The notes under the pieces: generated by a model
What the model was told of the DNA's origin: nothing
What the model saw: only the letters and a program-made list of their open reading frames with translations
The model's database searches: none
NCBI GenBank assembly: GCA_030410095.1
Contig: JAUFRC010000001.1
Location: 3,366,501 to 3,430,500 of the forward strand
Reading direction: 5' to 3'
DNA length: 64,000 bases
Origin: Paracoccus cavernae
GTDB lineage: Bacteria; Pseudomonadota; Alphaproteobacteria; Rhodobacterales; Rhodobacteraceae
Position numbers and translations under genes: made by a program
In this document: positions 35,015-44,772 of the stretch, in pieces
Position numbering within the stretch: the first letter of the stretch is position 1
Layout: every line of letters starts with the position of its first letter

Positions 35015-36717
35015 TGACCGCGCCCATTCGTCCTGAAAGCTGGTCGACGGCGGTTCTGGATTGGGAAGACCGGATCAAGGCGCGGCGCAGCCTCGTACCG
35101 GATCTGCCGCTGTTTGATGCGGTTGCGGAAAAGGCGCTACGCATCTTCAAGCGCCTGCGCGTACCGGACATTATCGGAACCCCGACCTACGGCGAGGTCT
35201 GCGGGGACTGGGTGTTCGACTTCGTCCGTGCCGTGTTCGGCAGCTACGATCCGGAAACGAAGCGGCGGATGATCCGCGAGTTCTTCCTTCTGGTCCCGAA
35301 GAAGAACGGCAAGTCCTCGATCGCCGCCGCGATCATGGTCACGGCGATCATCCTGAACGAGCGTCCGCTCTGCGAGCTGTTGCTGATCGCTCCGACCATC
35401 GCTGTCGCGGGGATCAGCTACGATCAGGCTTTGGGGATTATCGCGCTCGATGAGGATCTGCTGAAGGTTCTTCATCCGCAGCCGCATTTGAAGACGATCA
35501 CGCATCGGATCACCGGCGCGGTCCTGGCGATCAAATCGGCCGACCCGAAAGTCGTGACGGGGACCAAAGCGGCCTATGTGCTGATCGACGAACTGCACGA
35601 GTTTGCAGAGATGTCCCGTGCGGCGGCCGTGATGCGCGAGATCAAGGGCGGGCTCGCCGCCCGTCCCGACGGGTTCTTGCTGACGATCACGACCCAGTCG
35701 AAGAAGCCGCCCGCAGGCGTCTTCAAGTCGGAGCTGTCGAAGGCTCGGGCGGTGCGGGATGGTGACATCGTTTTGCCTCTGTTGGCGGTGCTGTACGAGC
35801 TGCCGCAATCCTTGGCCAAGGACGGTGGTTGGAAGGATCCGAAGACCTGGGCCATGGTCAATCCGGCACTCGGTGCATCGGTTCAGCCCGAGTTCTTGGC
35901 CGACGAATTGATTGCGGCCGAGGCCGACGGGATCGAGGCGCTGGTTCTTCTGGCGAGCCAGCACTTCAACGTGCAGATCGGCATGGGGCTACGCGCGGAC
36001 CGTTGGCCCGGCGCGATCCATTGGGAAAAGTGCGGAGATCCCGATCTGACCTTGGACGAACTGATCCGGCGCTCGGAGGTTTGCGTTGTCGGGGTTGATG
36101 GCGGCGGGCTCGACGATCTTTTCGCTCTGGCCGTCATCGGTCGCGACAAGGAGACGCGCGATTGGCTGCATTGGGCACATGCCTGGGCCTATCCGGACGT
36201 GTTTGAGTATCGCAAAGAGATCGCGCCCCGCCTTCGGGACTTCGAGGCGGCAGGTGATCTGACGCTTTGCGAAACTGTTGGCGACGATGTGCGCGGGGCT
36301 GTGGATGTCATCGAGCAGCTCGAGGAAGCGGGATTGCTGCCGATGGATACACCCGCGATCGGGCTCGATGCTCACGGTATCGCCGAGCTTCTGGACGAGC
36401 TCGAGGCCCGCGGCTTCGGCGATGATCGCCTGATCAGCGTCGGGCAGGGATGGAAGCTCCAGCAAGCCGTTGTGACATTGCCGCGCCGCCTGAAGAACCG
36501 GCAGCTTGTTCACGGTGCCAGCGACATGATGGCGTGGAACGTCGGCAACGCCAAAGCGGAGCTGAAGGGCAGCAATTACATCGTGACCAAGCAGGTTGCC
36601 GGCAGCGCCAAGATCGATGCGCTGATGGCCACCTTCAACGCGGCGATGCTGATGTTTGGCAATCCGGTGGCCTCTGGTCGCTCGGTTTACGAAGAACGCG
36701 GGATTTTGGTGATCTGA
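35014..36717 (+). CDS. terL: Terminase large subunit
   Basis: 567 residues, intact. ATPase Walker A is VPKKNGKSSIAAAIMV and Walker B AAYVLIDELHEFAEM; the nuclease domain begins near VCVVGVDGGGLDDLFALAVI (catalytic Asp) with the later AIGLDAHGIAELLDELEARG. Belongs to the Terminase_1 family of HK97-like phages. It packages DNA into the prohead. TGATG coupling with terS; stop overlaps the portal ATG. Confidence 0.93.
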   Translation: MTAPIRPESWSTAVLDWEDRIKARRSLVPDLPLFDAVAEKALRIFKRLRVPDIIGTPTYGEVCGDWVFDFVRAVFGSYDPETKRRMIREFFLLVPKKNGKSSIAAAIMVTAIILNERPLCELLLIAPTIAVAGISYDQALGIIALDEDLLKVLHPQPHLKTITHRITGAVLAIKSADPKVVTGTKAAYVLIDELHEFAEMSRAAAVMREIKGGLAARPDGFLLTITTQSKKPPAGVFKSELSKARAVRDGDIVLPLLAVLYELPQSLAKDGGWKDPKTWAMVNPALGASVQPEFLADELIAAEADGIEALVLLASQHFNVQIGMGLRADRWPGAIHWEKCGDPDLTLDELIRRSEVCVVGVDGGGLDDLFALAVIGRDKETRDWLHWAHAWAYPDVFEYRKEIAPRLRDFEAAGDLTLCETVGDDVRGAVDVIEQLEEAGLLPMDTPAIGLDAHGIAELLDELEARGFGDDRLISVGQGWKLQQAVVTLPRRLKNRQLVHGASDMMAWNVGNAKAELKGSNYIVTKQVAGSAKIDALMATFNAAMLMFGNPVASGRSVYEERGILVI

Positions 36718-37963
36718 TGGGATATTTTAACCGCCTTGGCGCGGCGCTGCTCGGTCAAGGCGGGGTAAAAGCTGCGGTGTCCGACAGCCCGCCCAGCTAT
36801 GAGCTGACCGATCCACGCATCGTCGAATTGATGACGGCGCTCGGCCGGATCGAGAGCGGGCACAGGTCTCGGTCGCCAGCGCCCTGCGCAACACGACCGT
36901 CTTTCGCTGTGTCAGCCTGATCAGCTTTGCGATGGGGATGCTGCCTTTGCAGCTGCACCACAGCAAGGACCGCAGCAAGGCGCGCGAGCATCCGCTTTAT
37001 GCTTTGCTCGCGGTCCAACCGAACGATTGGCAGTCGGCCTTCGACTTCAAGTCGTGGATGCAGTTGCAGGCGCTGGTGCGGGGCGATGCTTTCGCGTTGA
37101 TCGTGCGCAGTATGGGCCGCCCGATCCGGCTCGTGCCGCTAAAGCCGGGCACGGTGACGGTAATACAGCGTGCAGATTGGGCCGTCGAATACCACTACCA
37201 AGCCTCGCGCGGCGGCAAACGGATCTTTGGTGCAAGCGAGATTCTGCATCTGCGCGGTCTGTCGGAAGACGGGTTGCGCGGCATGTCGTTGGTCAAACAG
37301 GCGGCAGAGGCGATCGGGCTGGCCGCTCAGGCCCAAAAGGCAGCGGGGCGGCTGTTCAAACAGGGCATGATCGTCGGCGGCATCCTGAAGCATCCAAACA
37401 AGCTCAGCCCGGAGGCATTCGAGCGCCTGAAGGCCAGCCTCGAGGCGCGGCGCGGGGCCGAGGGTGCCTATAAAGAGATGATCCTCGAAGAGGGGATGTC
37501 CTGGGATACGCCCGCTTCGACCAGTCGCGACAGCCAGCATCTGGAAATGCGGGGCATGCAGATCGAGGAGATCGCGCGGGTCTTTGGCGTCCCGCGCCCG
37601 CTGCTGATGCTTGACGACACCTCATGGGGCTCGGGGATCGATGTGCTTGGCCAGTTCTTCGTGCGCTATGGCCTCGCGCCATGGTTCACGGCTTGGGAGC
37701 AGGCGATCCGCCGTTCGGTTCTGACCGGCGCGGAAAAGGAAGATCTTTACGCCAAGTTCAACGACGGTGCGCTCCTGCGCGGTTCGATGAAAGACCAGTC
37801 CGATTTCTTCGCCAAAGCGCTCGGCGCCGGCGGCCACCATCCTTGGATGACCACCAAAGAGGTCCGCGACCTGCAGGACCTGGGCGAGATCGATCCCAAA
37901 GACTTGCCGCCCGCTTTGGGCCAGCGAAAGGAGAAGGGCGATGAGCCTTCGCAAACTGCCTGA
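36717..37963 (+). CDS. Portal protein, HK97 family (one frame break)
   Basis: MGYFNRLGAALLGQGGVKAA, then after a break at the GGG near 36860 (one base) VSVASALRNTTVFRCVSLIS, PLQLHHSKDRSKAREHPLYA, EILHLRGLSEDGLRGMSLV, EIARVFGVPRPLLMLDDTSW and LGQFFVRYGLAPWFTAWEQA. About 415 residues, usual for HK97-type dodecameric portals. The 3' end overlaps the protease gene by 23 bp. Confidence 0.9.
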
Positions 37964-38785
37964 GATTTCTGCGGCGCGGCTACCGACGGTTTGCGCCTTC
38001 GAGCCGGACGCCGATGCGGTCGAGCGCTGGAGCCCAGGGGTGACGGCCGCTGTCTCGGGCGAAACGACGATCAGCATCCTCGATGTCATCGGTGAGGATT
38101 ACTGGAGCGGTGGCGGCGTGACTTCGAAACGGGTTGCAGCTGCTTTGCGCGCGATCGGCGAACAGGATGTTGTGGTCGACATCAACTCGCCCGGTGGGGA
38201 CTTTTTCGAGGGCGTGGCGATCTATAACGCTCTGCGCGCTCACCCGCGCAAGGTCACGGTGCGCATCATTGGTCTCGCAGCTTCCGCCGCCTCGGTCATT
38301 GCGATGGCTGGCGACGAGATCCAGATCGGAAAGGCGGGCTTTCTCATGATCCACAACTCTTGGGTCATGGCGATCGGCAACCGCCACGATCTCGCCGATG
38401 CGGCGCGGACGATGGAGCCCTTCGACGATGCCATGGCCACGGTATACAGTGATCGGGCAGGTGTCGAGAAAGCCAAAGCCGCCGAATGGATGGACGGCGA
38501 GACATGGTTCAACGGCGCGCAGGCTTTGCAGGAAGGCTTGGCCGATAGCTTCCTCTCTGCCGATGCTGTCGCCGAAGACAAGGCCAAGGCCGAGGCTGTA
38601 CGCGGGGTGAATGCCACGCGCCGGATCGATGCCCGCCTCGCCAAAACTGGAATGCCTCGGACGGAACGCCGCGCGCTTCTGGCCGAGCTGAAAGGGGCAT
38701 GCACGGCGCTGTCCCGCCCGCTACGCATGACGCTGGCGCACTGGTCGCAGCCCTCGCTGCGGCATCCCTGACAATCCGGTCATAA
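37941..38785 (+). CDS. ClpP-like prohead protease
   Basis: Serine peptidase of the ClpP/S49-like group used as capsid maturation protease. DINSPGGDFFEGVAIYNAL, catalytic Ser in GLAASAASVIAMAGDEI, His in FLMIHNSWVMAIGN and NGAQALQEGLADSFL are visible. The frame breaks at GGGG 38694-38697; one base turns the arginine-rich tail into MHGAVPPATHDAGALVAALA and moves the stop to 38785. About 281 residues. Confidence 0.87.
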
Positions 38786-38797
38786 CGGAGGTATCCC

Positions 38798-40085
38798 ATG
38801 ACCAAACACTTTCCTCCCGCGAAAGCTCGCGGGATTGTCGCCGTGCGCGCCGATGGTGATGCGCTGACAATGATCCGGGCGCTGAATTCTGACTGGCAGG
38901 CGCATAAGGACGCGCAGGCGGAAAAGGACAAGCAGCTCGCCGCCCGCTTCGACGACGTGGTCACGACCGACAAGCTCGCCAAGATCGAGGCTTCGGTCGG
39001 CGCGCTCACCGGCGCGCTCGACGATGCCAATGCCAGGCTCGCAGCACTGACGCTGAACGGGACCGGCGCACAGGACGAGCGCAGCGAGGAAGAGCGCGAC
39101 TATTCCGCCAAGTTCGACGCGTGGTTTCGCTCGGGCGAGGGCGAGCGCGACTTGAAGGCGCTGGCCAAGGCCGGCGGGATCAAGGCGGCCTATTCGGTCG
39201 GCTCCGACCCCGATGGCGGATATACCGCGCCGGTGGAATGGGATCGCACCATTACCGACAGGCGCGTGGAAGTTTCGCCGATGCGGCAATATGCGGGCGT
39301 CCAGTCGGTTTCGGGGCAGGGCTTCAAAAAGCTCTACAACGTCCACGGCACGGCGGCGGCGTGGGTTGGTGAAACCGATGCGCGCGCGCAGACTGACGGA
39401 TCGAAACTGGTCGAGTATGAATTTGCCTTTGGCGAGATCTATGCCAATCCGGCAGCGACCGAGCGGATCCTCGAGGACAGCGAGATCGACATCGCCAACT
39501 GGCTCGCCGGTGAGGTCAATACCGAGTTCGCGCGTCAGGAAGGCCTTGCCTTCATCAACGGCGACGGCGTCAACAAGCCCAAGGGTCTGTTGCGCTATGA
39601 TGCCGCGACCGAGACCGCGCTTCCGGCTGCGCAGCGTCACCCTCGGGCCGGTTGGCGAGGTTGTCAGCGGTGATGCGGCCGCACTGACCCCCGACGGTTT
39701 GATCGACCTGATTTACGATCTTCCCGAGGACCGTTCGACCGGTGCGGCGCTTTACGCAAACCGCAAGACCCATGCGGTCATCCGCAAGATGAAAGACGGC
39801 GACGGCAATTTCCTGTGGTCGCCGCCCTTCCAGGCGGGACAGCCCGCTCAGGTTTTGGGGCAGGCGATCCGCGAATTGTCGGGCCTTCCGGACGTCGCTG
39901 CCAATGCCGTGCCGATCGTCTTCGGCAATATGGCGGAGGGTTACCGGATCTTCGATCGCGTCGGCATTTCGGTGCTGCGCGATCCCTACACCAACAAGCC
40001 TTTTGTCATGTTCTACACCCGCAAACGCGTCGGCGGCGGGCTGTGGAACCCTGAATGGCTGCGTTACCACCGCGTCGCAGCCTGA
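38798..40085 (+). CDS. Major capsid protein, HK97 fold (one frame break)
   Basis: Starts MTKHFPPAKARGIVAVRADG. The first 100 residues are a coiled-coil scaffold (delta-like) domain, with AEKDKQLAARFDDVVTTDKL. The shell domain follows: GSDPDGGYTAPVEWDRTITD, EYEFAFGEIYANPAATERIL, ALYANRKTHAVIRKMKDGDG, IVFGNMAEGYRIFDRVGISV. The break near 39645 needs one base (AAQRHPLGPVGEVV). About 429 residues. The N-terminal part is expected to be removed by the upstream protease. Confidence 0.9.
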
Positions 40086-40153
40086 TCCGGCGCGGTGCGT
40101 TGAACCGGAGGGCGGCATTGCCGCCCCTTTCTTTCGGCAACAGGAGGCCAATC

Positions 40154-40634
40154 ATGGCAAAGCTGACCAAGGCCATCACCGGCGTGCCGGATGGTGAAAT
40201 CTACCCGCAAGAGATTCCGGCAGGGGCCGAATGCCCGCCCGCCCTGCATGATTATGCCGCCAGCATCGGCGCCTTTGAAGAAGTGACGGACGGCGATGTG
40301 ATGGTGTCCGTCGAATTCGATCCGCACTCGAATGCCGCCTATCAGGAGGCGCTGGCCGAGCTGCAGCGTATGGCGGGAGATCTCGATGCACGCTCGGAAG
40401 CGCTCGATGCCCGCGAAGCCGATCTTGTTGCTCGTGCGCAAGATTTGGACCTCCGCCACGCCGATCTGGAGACGTGCGACGCGGATCTGGCGGTGCGTGT
40501 TGCAGCTTTCGAAGCGAGCCAAGCCGCGATCCGGCGGATGCGGGCCAAGCTGTGGAAGACGCAGATCTCGACAAGGCGGATGCCCCGAAGGCAAAGCGGG
40601 TGCCAAGACTGACGCGGGCGAGCCGTCGGCATGA
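40154..40634 (+). CDS. Hypothetical prophage protein with coiled coil (two frame breaks)
   Basis: MAKLTKAITGVPDGEIYPQE starts a beta-rich N-terminus; residues 60-125 form a long coiled coil (EALAELQRMAGDLDARSEAL, DAREADLVARAQDL). Near 40548 and 40595 the frame must change to reach DADLDKADAPKAKAGAKTDA and the TGA that overlaps the next ATG. Probably a capsid-associated or head-tail accessory protein by position; not recognised. Confidence 0.55.
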
Positions 40635-41137
40635 TCCCGCGCCGCATCGTCCCGCCGGTCGATCAGTTGGTCATGCTCGAGGATGCCAAGGCGCATTGTC
40701 GGGTTGATGGTGACGACAGCAACGTGCTGATGCAGGGCTATATCGACGCCGCGATGGCTTATCTCGACGGCTATCGCGGCGTGCTTGGCCGGTGCATCAT
40801 GGCGCAGGATTGGGAAATCGACCTGGCTTGCGCGGGTCGTCATCGCTTGCCGCTGCCCGATGCAATCTCGGCCAGCGCGCGCGATGCCGCGGGTGATCCG
40901 GTCGCGGTCGAGCTCCACCACGATGCGCGCGGCAGCAGCGTCACGATTGCAGGTCCAGCCACCGTCAGCTTCAAGGCGGCGCTACCGGAAGAATTGCTGC
41001 CGAGCCTGCGCGTCGCAGCCCTGCTGCTGATCGGGCATTGGTTCGAGAACCGCGAGGCGGTCTCGGAGCGGTCTATGGCCAGCCTGCCGATGTCGGTCGA
41101 TGCCCTGATCGCCCCGATCCGGTGGTATGCGCCATGA
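40631..41137 (+). CDS. Head-tail connector, gp6-like
   Basis: 168 residues: MIPRRIVPPVDQLVMLEDAK, AHCRVDGDDSNVLMQGYIDA, AMAYLDGYRGVLGRCIM, LLPSLRVAALLLIGHWFENR. The DAKxHxRVDxxDxDxxLxxxIxAA pattern is that of HK97 gp6 / phiE125 gp8 connectors, which form a ring under the portal. ATGA-overlaps with both neighbours. Confidence 0.87.
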   Translation: MIPRRIVPPVDQLVMLEDAKAHCRVDGDDSNVLMQGYIDAAMAYLDGYRGVLGRCIMAQDWEIDLACAGRHRLPLPDAISASARDAAGDPVAVELHHDARGSSVTIAGPATVSFKAALPEELLPSLRVAALLLIGHWFENREAVSERSMASLPMSVDALIAPIRWYAP

Positions 41138-41472
41138 CGGCGGGAATGCTCTCGAAGCTCGCCACCTTTCAGCGGCCGCACAAAGCCAAAGATGCCGACG
41201 GTAAGGTTATCCATACCTACCCTGAAGCCTTCAAGGCTTGGGTCAATCTCAAGCCGCTGCGCGGTGGCGAAAGCGTCATGGCATCGCGGATGCAATCGCG
41301 GGCGCCCGCGATCGTGACCTTTCGGACCTCGACGCAGGCGCGCGAGGTCACCTCTGAATGGCGGGTGGTGATCGACGGGCGGATCTATGAGACCAAAGAG
41401 GATCCGCGCGAGACACAGGACCGGGCCTTGTTTGAGATGCTGGTCGAGGGTGGTGGCAATGCGGGCAGGTAG
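41134..41472 (+). CDS. Head closure / head-tail adaptor protein
   Basis: 112 residues: MTAGMLSKLATFQRPHKAKD, KAWVNLKPLRGGESVMASRM, SEWRVVIDGRIYETKEDPRE. The L(K/R)PLxGxE and W-x-V-x-x-x-x-R-x-Y-x-I patterns match the SPP1 gp16 / HK97 gp7-like head-tail joining family. Confidence 0.8.
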   Translation: MTAGMLSKLATFQRPHKAKDADGKVIHTYPEAFKAWVNLKPLRGGESVMASRMQSRAPAIVTFRTSTQAREVTSEWRVVIDGRIYETKEDPRETQDRALFEMLVEGGGNAGR

Positions 41473-41836
41473 AGCGATCCGTCAGGCGGTCATCGCGCGC
41501 CTCGAGGCCGAGGTTCCGGCGCTGACCGGTGTTTATGACAGAGCCACCGAAAGTGAGGCCTATCCGTATGTCTCGCTCGGGCCGAGCTTCTGGAATGATG
41601 AGAGCGTCGAGTGCATCGAGGCCCGCAGCTACACGCTTCAGGTCGATGTTTGGTGCACCGACGGAAAGGGGGCGGCCGAGGATGTCGTGGACGATGTCTC
41701 GACCGCGCTCAACGGCTGGATGGATCAGGACGCGGTAACGGCGCATCCTGCGCGCGTCACGCTGGTTCGCGTCATGGATGATCCGACAGGATGTGTGCAT
41801 GGGGTCGTGCAGGTCGAGGTGGAGGTGGAAGGGTAG
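41459..41836 (+). CDS. Tail terminator / DUF3168 protein
   Basis: 125 residues: MRAGRAIRQAVIARLEAEVP, ALTGVYDRATESEAYPYVSL, SYTLQVDVWCTDGKGAAEDV, ending VVQVEVEVEG. DUF3168 proteins are gp9/gpU-like tail terminators. The C-terminal third (41718-41836) is repeated at 42369-42485 beyond the AhpD-like gene. Confidence 0.83.
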   Translation: MRAGRAIRQAVIARLEAEVPALTGVYDRATESEAYPYVSLGPSFWNDESVECIEARSYTLQVDVWCTDGKGAAEDVVDDVSTALNGWMDQDAVTAHPARVTLVRVMDDPTGCVHGVVQVEVEVEG

Positions 41837-41946
41837 GTTACCTTCGCACCTTTCCGGGATCTGACCTTATACGACGAATGGGTGATTGCTGCTGTTTCAA
41901 CCTCCGTACAGGCTCTCAGTATCGAAATCGCTTAGGGAGTGAGCCA

Positions 41947-42285
41947 ATGGATTGGAACGCTAATAGAAGCCACCTGATGGGAGGTGTCGGCAAGCTTGCT
42001 CAACTGTCCCCGGACACGGTGCAGGGATATCTGACTGCGAGTGGCGCTGGAAAGAAGACCGGACATCTCGACGAAAAGACGCGCCAACTGATTTCGTTGG
42101 CAGTTGCTGTGACCACCCGTTGCGATGGCTGTCTCTCGGTTCATTCGAATGAGGCTCTGAAGGCTGGAGCCACTCGCGAAGAGGTCGCAGAAGCATTGGG
42201 AGTTGCCGTTGCAATGAATGCCGGCGCGGCCTTGGTATACTCGACGCGCGCACTTGAGGCTTTTGACAACGCCGACAAGAGCTGA
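41947..42285 (+). CDS. AhpD-like carboxymuconolactone decarboxylase-family protein (moron)
   Basis: 112 residues with the AhpD redox motif CDGCLSVHSNEALKAG (CxxCxxxH) in a helical context (LDEKTRQLISLAVAVTTRC, GATREEVAEALGVAVAMNAG). Family members reduce peroxides or serve as thiol partners. GGGAGTGAG precedes ATG 41947. It sits between two diverged copies of the DUF3168 3' end, with its own terminator: a classic moron layout in the late operon. Confidence 0.82.
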   Translation: MDWNANRSHLMGGVGKLAQLSPDTVQGYLTASGAGKKTGHLDEKTRQLISLAVAVTTRCDGCLSVHSNEALKAGATREEVAEALGVAVAMNAGAALVYSTRALEAFDNADKS

Positions 42286-42329
42286 TCAACGACATTTTCC
42301 GGGCGTGATGTGCCCTTCATAAAGCTTTT

Positions 42330-42354
42330 AAAAGCCCCTTACGAGGGGCTTTTT
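42330..42354 (+). terminator. Terminator of the AhpD-like gene
   Basis: AAAAGCCCCT, loop TACG, AGGGGCTTTTT: perfect 10-bp stem with a T-run, 45 bp past the stop. Confidence 0.9.
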
Positions 42355-42368
42355 CATGTCGCGTAGCA

Positions 42369-42485
42369 GGATGGATCAGGACGCGGTGACGGCGCATCCC
42401 GCGCGTCACGCTGGTTCGCGTCATGGACGATCCCTCGGGGTGCATTCATTGCGTTGTGCAGGTCGAGATCGGTGTGGAGGCTTAA
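42369..42485 (+). pseudogene. Second, diverged copy of the DUF3168 gene 3' end
   Basis: GGATGGATCAGGACGCGGTG and the following sequence align with 41718-41836; after a 2-base gap correction it translates MDQDAVTAHPARVTLVRVMD, DPSGC, VVQVEIGVEA and stop, matching the true C-terminus with substitutions. There is no start, so it is a leftover of recombination, not a gene. Confidence 0.7.
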
Positions 42486-42558
42486 ACTTTTTGCGAGCAA
42501 ACGCGCGGGCAACAATGTCGTCGGCTTTGAGCGCCCCAACTATCGGGGGCTCAGCAGT

Positions 42559-43650
42559 TCAAGAATACGCTAGAATTGACGCCTCGATAGCCCCTACATG
42601 TTGATAGAGGTCCGACGGCGATGACACGCGGATCTTGGTTTCATTCTTCTCCGTGTCAAAAACGCCCAGGTTTTTTGTCGTCGTCGAGTTGAAGTATAGG
42701 CGGCAGATTGGCCTTCGGTTGTTGTCGTCCATCAAGATGGCGCAATAGCTTTTAGCATCTCGCAAGGTGACGCGATCGATTGGAACATGCTTCGCTGCAA
42801 TAGCTCGAACGATCATAAAAGCTTCGCGTTCTTCATCGGTTGTAACGATCTCCCCGTCACCTTCTTGAGCATCGTCGTCCGCTTGAGATTGGGTGCTTGA
42901 GATCTCCGGGCGTAGTGTGATGCTCAGCTTGTCTTGGATTCTGTCTCTAATGATTTCGTCCAATGCCGATTGGATCGCGGGTCTCAGCACTTCTGTCACG
43001 CCCTTAGTGATAGCTCCGTCATGGATTTGCCTGCCGATAAGTCGCACAAAGTCGTCGTCTGGGTCGTCCAGTTGCTTCTTTAGGTAGGCCGCAGCTTGTT
43101 GGGTGTACTTCAGATTGGATGCCGCCTCGATAATGGATTCGATCGCAAAACTGCCCTTCTGAAAGCGCGCCAACTCGTCAATGTCCGCCTTGTCGTACTT
43201 CTGGAAATTGAACGTAAAAAACGGCTTCTTGTCCATTTTGTTTGGTTCGTCTGTGTCGGAAAAGAACCACGCTTCCCTTCCGTTTGTCAGGATCGCCAGT
43301 CTGGCTTCAGTCACCGAAAAATAGCGGAAAAGCTGGCTGAACTGTGCCTCTCCTAGGCGAGTGCTGACCGGCTTCGCCTCTATGAGCATAGCAATTTTTC
43401 CATCGATTTTTACGACAAAGTCGACCTTTTCGCCTTTTTTGACACCCACATCGGCAATGAACTCCGGCGTGACTTCGTCCAGATTAAAAACGTCAAATCC
43501 AAGCGCTTGGATAAATGGCAGAATAACAGATGTTTTCGTAGCCTCTTCAGTTAAGGCCTGGCGCTCAGCTGTTTTTGACCTGGTGGCAAGGGCATCTATA
43601 CGTTCTGAAAAAATGGACACTGATCCCTCCATTGATGCGATTTTACTCAA
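42559..43650 (-). CDS. Stand-alone HsdR N-terminal-like nuclease domain protein
   Basis: 363 residues, antisense to the late operon and visibly more AT-rich than its neighbours. RSKTAERQALTEEATKTSVI, LPFIQALGFDVFNLDEVTPE and GVKKGEKVDFVVKIDGKIA followed by LIEAKPVSTRLGEAQFSQLF form the PD-(D/E)xK-type core of type I restriction R subunits (HSDR_N family). The helicase motor is absent; the C-terminus (CAILMDDNNRRPICRLYFN, VFDTEKNETKIRVSSPSDLY) is a separate module. Inferred role: lysogen-expressed defence or superinfection exclusion. Confidence 0.75.
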   Translation of the reverse strand: MSKIASMEGSVSIFSERIDALATRSKTAERQALTEEATKTSVILPFIQALGFDVFNLDEVTPEFIADVGVKKGEKVDFVVKIDGKIAMLIEAKPVSTRLGEAQFSQLFRYFSVTEARLAILTNGREAWFFSDTDEPNKMDKKPFFTFNFQKYDKADIDELARFQKGSFAIESIIEAASNLKYTQQAAAYLKKQLDDPDDDFVRLIGRQIHDGAITKGVTEVLRPAIQSALDEIIRDRIQDKLSITLRPEISSTQSQADDDAQEGDGEIVTTDEEREAFMIVRAIAAKHVPIDRVTLRDAKSYCAILMDDNNRRPICRLYFNSTTTKNLGVFDTEKNETKIRVSSPSDLYQHVGAIEASILAYS

Positions 43651-43688
43651 CCGTAAGCGGATCGTTGCCGATTCTGGGAGTCTTATTA

Positions 43689-44102
43689 ATGGTCAACGGA
43701 ATTCCACAGATGCAGGCGATGTTTCGACGCAAGGCCAAGGCGGTGATCGCAGCGGCTCGGACATCGGCAAAGCAGGGCGGTGATGAGGTCGCCGATGCAG
43801 TCCGTTACCTGGCGCCACGCGATCAGGGCGAACTGGTGGCGTCGGTGCGCGTTGAGCAGGCCGATACAGTCAAAACCCGAAAGGGAGACCGCGAGTTTAT
43901 CGGTGTTATTGTCAAAGCGGGTGATGCGAGCACGACCATTAGTAATGACGCCGGTGAGATCTTCCAGAACGCGCGCATTCAGGAGTTTGGCACGAAAAAC
44001 ATGCCGGCCAACCCATTCTTTTTCCCGGCTTGGCGGCTAAATCGCGCGCGCATTCGCAGCCGCATCAGCGGTAGCGTATCCAAAGCATGGAAGAACGGTT
44101 GA
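43689..44102 (+). CDS. HK97 gp10-like tail/neck protein
   Basis: 137 residues: MVNGIPQMQAMFRRKAKAVI, AVRYLAPRDQGELVASVRVE, FQNARIQEFGTKNMPANPFF and FPAWRLNRARIRSRISGSVS. The (I/V)E-FG-T-x-x-MPA-x-PF(F/L)-x-PA block is diagnostic for HK97_gp10. It was separated from the connector block by the AhpD-like and HsdR-N-like insertions. Confidence 0.87.
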   Translation: MVNGIPQMQAMFRRKAKAVIAAARTSAKQGGDEVADAVRYLAPRDQGELVASVRVEQADTVKTRKGDREFIGVIVKAGDASTTISNDAGEIFQNARIQEFGTKNMPANPFFFPAWRLNRARIRSRISGSVSKAWKNG

Positions 44103-44103
44103 T

Positions 44104-44310
44104 ATGCGCAAAAGAAAGCAATGGCTGGTCGTTCTATACTTCGAATGGTCGCCGAGCAGGAATGTCGTGATGACCTTTCCGGTCGGGCAAATCCTGTCCG
44201 GCCTGACGCGCGCCTGTATCCGGCACGCGGGGACTGCATCCAAGAGATCAGGGCAGAATAGCCCTGCCGCCCATTCAGCTGCCCTTGGGCAAGGCGCTGC
44301 AACTAAATAG
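44104..44310 (+). CDS. Small ORF between gp10-like and tail-tube genes
   Basis: 68 residues starting MRKRKQWLVVLYFEWSPSRN one base after the upstream stop. No recognisable domain and no good ribosome-binding site; position is its only support. Confidence 0.3.
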   Translation: MRKRKQWLVVLYFEWSPSRNVVMTFPVGQILSGLTRACIRHAGTASKRSGQNSPAAHSAALGQGAATK

Positions 44311-44319
44311 GAGCCAGTC

Positions 44320-44772
44320 ATGGCTAAACCGACCACCTACGTTGGGTCGAGCGTTGCCTTGTTTCTGCAGGGTACGCCGATCACGACCTGGACGCGCCCC
44401 TGCGGCTTGACCAACCATACGATCACTTTCTCCAAGAACACCCAAGATACTACCGTTCCCGATTGCGATGACCTTGAAGCGGCAGCGTGGGTCGAGCGTG
44501 GCGTGGAAAGCCTCGATATGAATGGGTCCGGCTCTGGCGTTCTGGCTGCCGAGTCGGTTGAGCGTTGGTGGGAAGCATTCAATTCAAACGAGAGCATCCC
44601 GGCTCGCCTCTACGTCGGCGCTCCGACCGATACCGCCAACGGTCACTATTGGGCAGGAAACATCCACCTCACCCAGTTCGAGGTAACCGGCGAGCGCGGC
44701 GGAAAAGCGCAGGTGAACATCTCCTTCGTTTCGGACGGCGAGGTCACCTATAACGATGTGACGGCACCCTGA
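44320..44772 (+). CDS. Major tail tube protein
   Basis: 150 residues: MAKPTTYVGSSVALFLQGTP, ITTWTRPCGLTNHTITFSKN, YWAGNIHLTQFEVTGERGGK, QVNISFVSDGEVTYNDV. The beta-sandwich pattern and position before the chaperone and tape measure fit the tail tube (GTA gp9-like) family. TGATG overlap with the next gene. Confidence 0.8.
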   Translation: MAKPTTYVGSSVALFLQGTPITTWTRPCGLTNHTITFSKNTQDTTVPDCDDLEAAAWVERGVESLDMNGSGSGVLAAESVERWWEAFNSNESIPARLYVGAPTDTANGHYWAGNIHLTQFEVTGERGGKAQVNISFVSDGEVTYNDVTAP

